64,000 nucleotides of DNA from an uncultured Deferribacterales bacterium (GTDB taxonomy: Bacteria > Chrysiogenota > Deferribacteres > Deferribacterales > Mucispirillaceae). Shown here piece after piece: positions 61,550 to 64,000 of the stretch (position 1 is its first letter; every line of letters begins with the position of its first letter). The notes under the pieces were generated by a model. It was given only the letters and a program-made list of their open reading frames with translations. It did no database searches and had not been told where the DNA came from. A program made the translations under genes and the position numbers. The stretch covers positions 1-64,000 of the forward strand of contig CANTXF010000063.1 of assembly GCA_947853665.1 (NCBI GenBank). Direction: 5' to 3'.

Positions 61550-62890
61550 TTATTTGCCTATACAGAATCTGCTGAATACCCTGTCCAAAACTTCTTCCGT
61601 ATATTTTTCGCCGGTTATTTCCTCAAACTGGGAAACGCAGCGGTCAATATCCATAGCCGCCATATCCAGAGGCCTGCCGGAAAAATCCTCCAGCAGAGAG
61701 CTTAATACTCCTGCGATAACCCTTAAACCGTGAGCGTGCCGCTCCGTAACGGAAACCACGCCGGATATTTTATCGCTGTCCAGTACGCCGGTTTTTTCCT
61801 TTATCAATTCTATAAGTTTATCTATATTGCTGTTTTCCGCGGCGGAAACGAGAATATCCGCAGGCACAAAGCCCGACGGGCTGTAAACGTCGGACTTATT
61901 GCCTATAATTATCCTTTCGCAGCCTTCGGTCATATCCAGTATCCGGGCGTCGTTATCGTCCAGCACGCCGGAAAGGTCCAGCACAACAAGAACAAGGTCG
62001 GCAGATTCTATTTTTGATCTGCTGCGTTTTACGCCCTCCGATTCCAGATAATCGCCCGATTCCCTTACCCCCGCCGTATCCACTATCTGCACCGGCACGG
62101 TTCCGAGATAAAGGTCTTCCTTTATGTAATCTCTGGTAGTTCCCGGAACGTCTGAAACTATCGCCCTTTCCTCCCGCAAAAGAGCGTTGAGAAGGGACGA
62201 CTTGCCCACGTTGGGCTTTCCCGCGATCACCACTGTAAAACCACGCCTGTGTGTGCGCAGACAGCGGTAAGCCATAAGCAGGGATTTACATTCTTCAAGA
62301 ATGTCCTTTACGCCCGCGATAATCTCGCCGTCGTCCTCGCCGGTGTCCTCGTCTGGAAAATCGAGCCTGGCCTCTATAACAGCCTTTATATCCAGAAGGC
62401 AGTCCTTCATTTCGTCCAGCTTGCGCCGCACCTCTCCGTCGAGCTGGCCGTAGGCGTGACGGGCTCCCGTTTCCGTTCCCGCAGAGATAAGCTCCTGAAC
62501 GGCCTCAGCCTGGGTAAGGTCCATTTTGCCGTTAAGAAAAGCCCGTCTTGAAAATTCGCCCGGTTCGGCCCGGCGTATGCCCATATCGTATAAGGCGCCA
62601 AGAGCGGAAGTAACGATAACAGGGTTCCCATGGAAGGAAATTTCCACTACATCCTCACCAGTATAGCTGTGAGGGGCTTTAAAATATACGGCCAGCACGT
62701 CGTCCCTGATGCCGTCCTTTTCCGACTGGAAAATATAGCGCTTCATCATGTTGGGAATAGGGTCCGGCACGCCGCCTCCCGAAAGGCGCATGGCAGAAAA
62801 AACCTTTAAAGCCCCGGAGCCGGAAACGCGCACGGTTATAACGGGAGCTGTAACAAGGGGGGTTATGGGAGCGGCTATGGTATCGTTCAT
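61550..62890 (-). CDS. mnmE: tRNA modification GTPase MnmE
   Basis: This 446-residue GTPase is the MnmG partner. The N-terminal tetrahydrofolate-binding domain starts NDTIAAPITP and includes HSYTGEDVVEISFHGNPV and RRAEPGEFSRRAFLNGKMDL. The inserted G domain has GKPNVGKSS, DTAGVRES and NKSD. The C-terminal FCIGK motif, which binds formyl-folate, is intact. The ATG at 62890 is preferred; a TTG four codons upstream is the alternative. Confidence 0.95.
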   Translation of the reverse strand: MNDTIAAPITPLVTAPVITVRVSGSGALKVFSAMRLSGGGVPDPIPNMMKRYIFQSEKDGIRDDVLAVYFKAPHSYTGEDVVEISFHGNPVIVTSALGALYDMGIRRAEPGEFSRRAFLNGKMDLTQAEAVQELISAGTETGARHAYGQLDGEVRRKLDEMKDCLLDIKAVIEARLDFPDEDTGEDDGEIIAGVKDILEECKSLLMAYRCLRTHRRGFTVVIAGKPNVGKSSLLNALLREERAIVSDVPGTTRDYIKEDLYLGTVPVQIVDTAGVRESGDYLESEGVKRSRSKIESADLVLVVLDLSGVLDDNDARILDMTEGCERIIIGNKSDVYSPSGFVPADILVSAAENSNIDKLIELIKEKTGVLDSDKISGVVSVTERHAHGLRVIAGVLSSLLEDFSGRPLDMAAMDIDRCVSQFEEITGEKYTEEVLDRVFSRFCIGK

Positions 62891-62937
62891 TACATATCTC
62901 AAAGGAGCGGAGCTTTTATATAAACCCGCCCGGCAAA

Positions 62938-63789
62938 TTAAAGACCAGCAGCCTTTTTACAGGCTTTCAGGGTATTCTGCATAAGGGTGGTTATGGTCAT
63001 AGGCCCTACTCCGCCGGGAACCGGGGTTATAAAAGAGGCCTTTTCCGAAACGCTTTCAAAGTCCACGTCGCCGCAGAGTTTTCCGTCCACCCTGTTCATG
63101 CCCACGTCAATTACAACGGCCCCGTCCCTGACAAAATCAGCAGTTACGAAGCGGGCCCTGCCCACAGCGGCTACGATAACGTCCGCGGCGGCGCATATAT
63201 CCTTAATATTTTTCGTTTTGGAATGACATACGGTAACGGTAGCGTCTGCCTTAACGAGCATGGCGGCCATAGGCTTGCCGACTATATTGCTGCGGCCTAT
63301 TACCACGGCGTTTTTGCCTTTAAGGTCTATGCCGTAGTCGGCCATCATATTCATAACGCCTAAGGGAGTGCAGGGCATAAGGCAGTCCTCACCGATATTG
63401 AGAAGGCCCACGTTATAGGGATGAAAGCCGTCCACGTCCTTTTCCGGCTTAATGGCCCGCAGGATTTTTTTCTCGTCCACCCCGGCGGGCAGAGGCAGCT
63501 GCACAAGTATGCCGTGTATCGCGGGATCGTTATTATATTTTTCCACTAAAGAAAGAATATCCCCGGTAGTGACGGAAGCGGGCACCCTGTCCACTACGGA
63601 ATAAAACCCTGCCTCCACCGCTGCCTTTTCCTTGGAGCCCACATATACTGCGCTTGCCGGGTCGTCTCCGGCGAGAATCACCGCAATGCCCGGAACAAGT
63701 CCGTGTTTATCCTTAAGCTCAGCCGTTTCTTCCTTTAAACGGGTCCTGAATTTTGCGGACAGCTCCTTGCCGTTAAGTATCTGCGCCAT
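62938..63789 (-). CDS. folD: Methylenetetrahydrofolate dehydrogenase/cyclohydrolase FolD
   Basis: This 283-residue bifunctional enzyme interconverts methylene-, methenyl- and formyl-tetrahydrofolate. YVGSKEKAAVEAGF holds the catalytic lysine, HGILVQLPLP and DVDGFHPYNVG are signatures, and VIGRSNIVGKPMA is the NADP-binding motif. PGGVGPMTITTLMQNT ends the domain. The start shares a base with the gyrA stop, so the genes are coupled. It supplies one-carbon units used by the neighbouring MnmE/MnmG reaction. Confidence 0.96.
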   Translation of the reverse strand: MAQILNGKELSAKFRTRLKEETAELKDKHGLVPGIAVILAGDDPASAVYVGSKEKAAVEAGFYSVVDRVPASVTTGDILSLVEKYNNDPAIHGILVQLPLPAGVDEKKILRAIKPEKDVDGFHPYNVGLLNIGEDCLMPCTPLGVMNMMADYGIDLKGKNAVVIGRSNIVGKPMAAMLVKADATVTVCHSKTKNIKDICAAADVIVAAVGRARFVTADFVRDGAVVIDVGMNRVDGKLCGDVDFESVSEKASFITPVPGGVGPMTITTLMQNTLKACKKAAGL

Positions 63790-64000
63790 TATTGGGCCTC
63801 CTCGCCGTTTTCGGCTTCGTCGCCGCCGTCTGCTCCTTCGGGAACCACGGCGAAAGATATTATCTCGTCCCCGGACGTATTCATAAGCCTTACGCCCTGA
63901 GTATCGCGTTTAAGAACCGATATTTCGCCGACGGAAATACGTATTGTTTTGCCGTTTTTCGTAACGAGCATAACGTCGTTGTCGCTCGTAACCTGCTTTG
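63789..64000 (-). CDS. gyrA: DNA gyrase subunit A, C-terminal fragment
   Basis: Only the last 70 residues or so are in the window; the gene runs off the right edge. The final beta-pinwheel blade (SDNDVMLVTKNGKTIRISVGEIS, LKRDTQGVRLM) is typical of GyrA, with an acidic tail (DGGDEAENGEEAQ) as in many GyrA proteins. The 1-bp overlap with folD suggests coupling. gyrA is often oriC-proximal. Confidence 0.88.
   Translation of the reverse strand, partial: KQVTSDNDVMLVTKNGKTIRISVGEISVLKRDTQGVRLMNTSGDEIISFAVVPEGADGGDEAENGEEAQ

Noticed and set aside
1-64000. tRNA, rRNA, CRISPR arrays, insertion sequences and prophage genes
   Set aside because: None could be recognised by eye in any part of the window; tRNA or small RNAs without obvious motifs could still be missed.

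Overview
The window looks like chromosomal DNA from an anaerobic, diderm (Gram-negative) bacterium. Evidence for two membranes: several lipobox lipoproteins, a membrane-bound LysM/SLT murein transglycosylase, two heptosyltransferase-type (GT9) enzymes, a Tat-exported formate dehydrogenase and SecG. A bacterial PglB/STT3 oligosaccharyltransferase, SelU and an Fdn-like formate dehydrogenase would fit a Deferribacterota-type organism, but this placement is inference; no rRNA or tRNA gene was seen. Base composition looks roughly balanced by eye, with AT-richer stretches in the glycan cluster, fic, the fdh operon and its upstream spacer.

Layout. 0.3-11 kb: a surface-glycan cluster with GT2, RgpF-like, GT8 and GT2 enzymes, an FdtA/FdtC/FdtB-type set for a dTDP-3-acylamino-3,6-dideoxyhexose, and an MBOAT O-acetyltransferase flanked by two AlgX/AlgJ-like partners. 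11-12.5 kb: meaB and the B12-binding subunit of methylmalonyl-CoA mutase. 12.6-19.3 kb: a tightly packed leftward run parA-parB-bactofilin-tpiA-secG-oligopeptide ABC transporter. 19.7-24.3 kb: overlapping pepA-pglB-selU. 24.4-30.1 kb: fic, rplU-rpmA, obgE-DUF721-def, a flavodoxin/ferredoxin protein and a flavin reductase-like protein. 30.1-33.2 kb: metY-metX and a degenerate methyltransferase. 33.4-46.5 kb: creD, FmdB, a divergent MerR/MFS pair, a clostripain-like lipoprotein, apbE, hflX, an RluA-type pseudouridine synthase and two GT9 enzymes. 46.6-53.1 kb: an fdhA-fdhE-cysteine desulfurase-fdhB-fdhC operon. 53.9-64 kb: mltD, a lipoprotein, rsmG, two tandem mnmG genes, mnmE, folD and the 3' end of gyrA, probably on the oriC-proximal side.

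The observations that most deserve follow-up are these. Three nine-base C/G tracts lie at likely contingency positions: inside the MBOAT gene, at the fdtA/fdtC junction where loss of one G would fuse the two proteins, and in the spacer of a promoter-like sequence. The fic gene is preceded by five alternating copies of a 10-bp box at a pitch of about 20 bp. Two divergent mnmG paralogs each carry a perfect parS site just upstream. fdhA starts at TTG and overlaps the stop of an 11-codon upstream ORF with its own strong ribosome-binding site. hflX appears to begin at a non-canonical codon. A structured element near 35.4 kb and a 700-bp AT-rich spacer ending in a plus-strand terminator are candidate non-coding RNA loci.

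All functional calls come from motifs and family knowledge; no database search was run.
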